DNA of 64,000 nucleotides from Microbulbifer donghaiensis. GTDB taxonomy: Bacteria > Pseudomonadota > Gammaproteobacteria > Pseudomonadales > Cellvibrionaceae. The notes beneath the pieces are model-generated. The model saw only the letters and a program-made list of their open reading frames with translations. It ran no database searches and had not been told where the DNA came from. This document shows positions 63,805 through 64,000 of this stretch, in pieces. The translations under genes and the position numbers were made by a program. The stretch spans positions 186,001 to 250,000 of the forward strand of contig NZ_FQVA01000002.1 of NCBI RefSeq assembly GCF_900129095.1, read 5' to 3'. How positions within the stretch are numbered: the stretch's first letter is position 1; the number at the start of each line of letters is the position of its first letter.

Positions 63805-64000
63805 TCAGGGAGCCGGATTGGGATTTGCCCCATGCACAGTCTCGATTGCGGCCAGTTGATCATCCGTCAAATTCACCTCTGCACTGGCGATGTTGCTGCG
63901 CAGCTGCTCCATCGTGGTCGCGCCGATGATATTTGAGGTCACGAACGGCTGCCGATTGACGAAGGCCAATGCCATCTGTGCGGGGTCCAGCCCGAACTCG
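63805..64000 (-). CDS. Aldo-keto reductase, C-terminal end (Tas-like)
   Basis: The last 64 codons before a TGA stop are in the window; the rest is beyond the right edge. The translation runs EFGLDPAQMALAFVNRQPFV, then TSNIIGATTMEQL, DDQLAAIETVH and a Pro/Asn-rich end. The SNIIGATTMEQL segment is the NADP(H)-binding loop of Tas/YghZ-type aldo-keto reductases. The substrate is unknown. Confidence 0.85.
   Translation of the reverse strand, partial: EFGLDPAQMALAFVNRQPFVTSNIIGATTMEQLRSNIASAEVNLTDDQLAAIETVHGANPNPAP

Overview
The window looks like chromosomal DNA of a marine-type gammaproteobacterium close to Cellvibrionales, probably Microbulbifer or a relative. This is inferred from Pseudomonas-like gene order (dusA-tal, dnaX-ybaB-recR-rnd-ycgL-ycgN, dapA-bamC-MBL), moderately high GC, four large TonB-dependent receptors and many dispersed hairpin repeats. 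No rRNA, tRNA, CRISPR array, prophage or classical IS element was seen.

Layout. 1-2.9 kb: galU (cut by the window edge) and gltX. 3.0-8.4 kb: a chaperone-usher pilus locus in two convergent units (pilin, usher and tip protein on +; small subunit and chaperone on -), with a CRP/Vfr-like palindrome upstream and a hairpin between pilin and usher. 8.6-13.3 kb: glycerophosphodiesterase-like and GlpD-like genes, dusA, transaldolase and a TerB-like gene. 13.4-17.0 kb: a STAS protein and a REC-PP2C response regulator (partner switching) separated by a 139-bp tandem repeat, then an MlaA-type protein. 17.0-19.1 kb: an hvfA-hvfB-hvfC (bufferin-type) operon whose precursor carries six EGKCG motifs. 19.3-28.7 kb: hrpA, a POT transporter, a MoxR/VWA pair and two membrane proteins of unknown function.

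28.7-34.2 kb: one long minus-strand operon, dnaX-ybaB-recR-rnd-ycgL-ycgN. dnaX has a complete programmed -1 frameshift signal. 34.4-39.4 kb: a FecI/FecR/transducing-receptor trio. 39.7-54.5 kb: three more TonB-dependent receptors around two TPR-sulfotransferase genes, in a visibly A+T-richer stretch that also holds a small lipoprotein and marC. 54.5-59.4 kb: a RAYT transposase flanked by REP pairs, with further REP copies around a TPR lipoprotein, a second POT transporter and a TauE/SafE permease. 59.4-64 kb: an MBL hydrolase, bamC, dapA, a lipid A acyltransferase, a DUF2789 gene and the end of an aldo-keto reductase.

The strongest special systems are the bufferin-type modified-peptide operon, the split alpha-like pilus locus, the receptor/sulfotransferase cluster, the REP/RAYT family and the dnaX recoding site. 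Several unrelated hairpin repeat families fill intergenic gaps, often overlapping stop codons.
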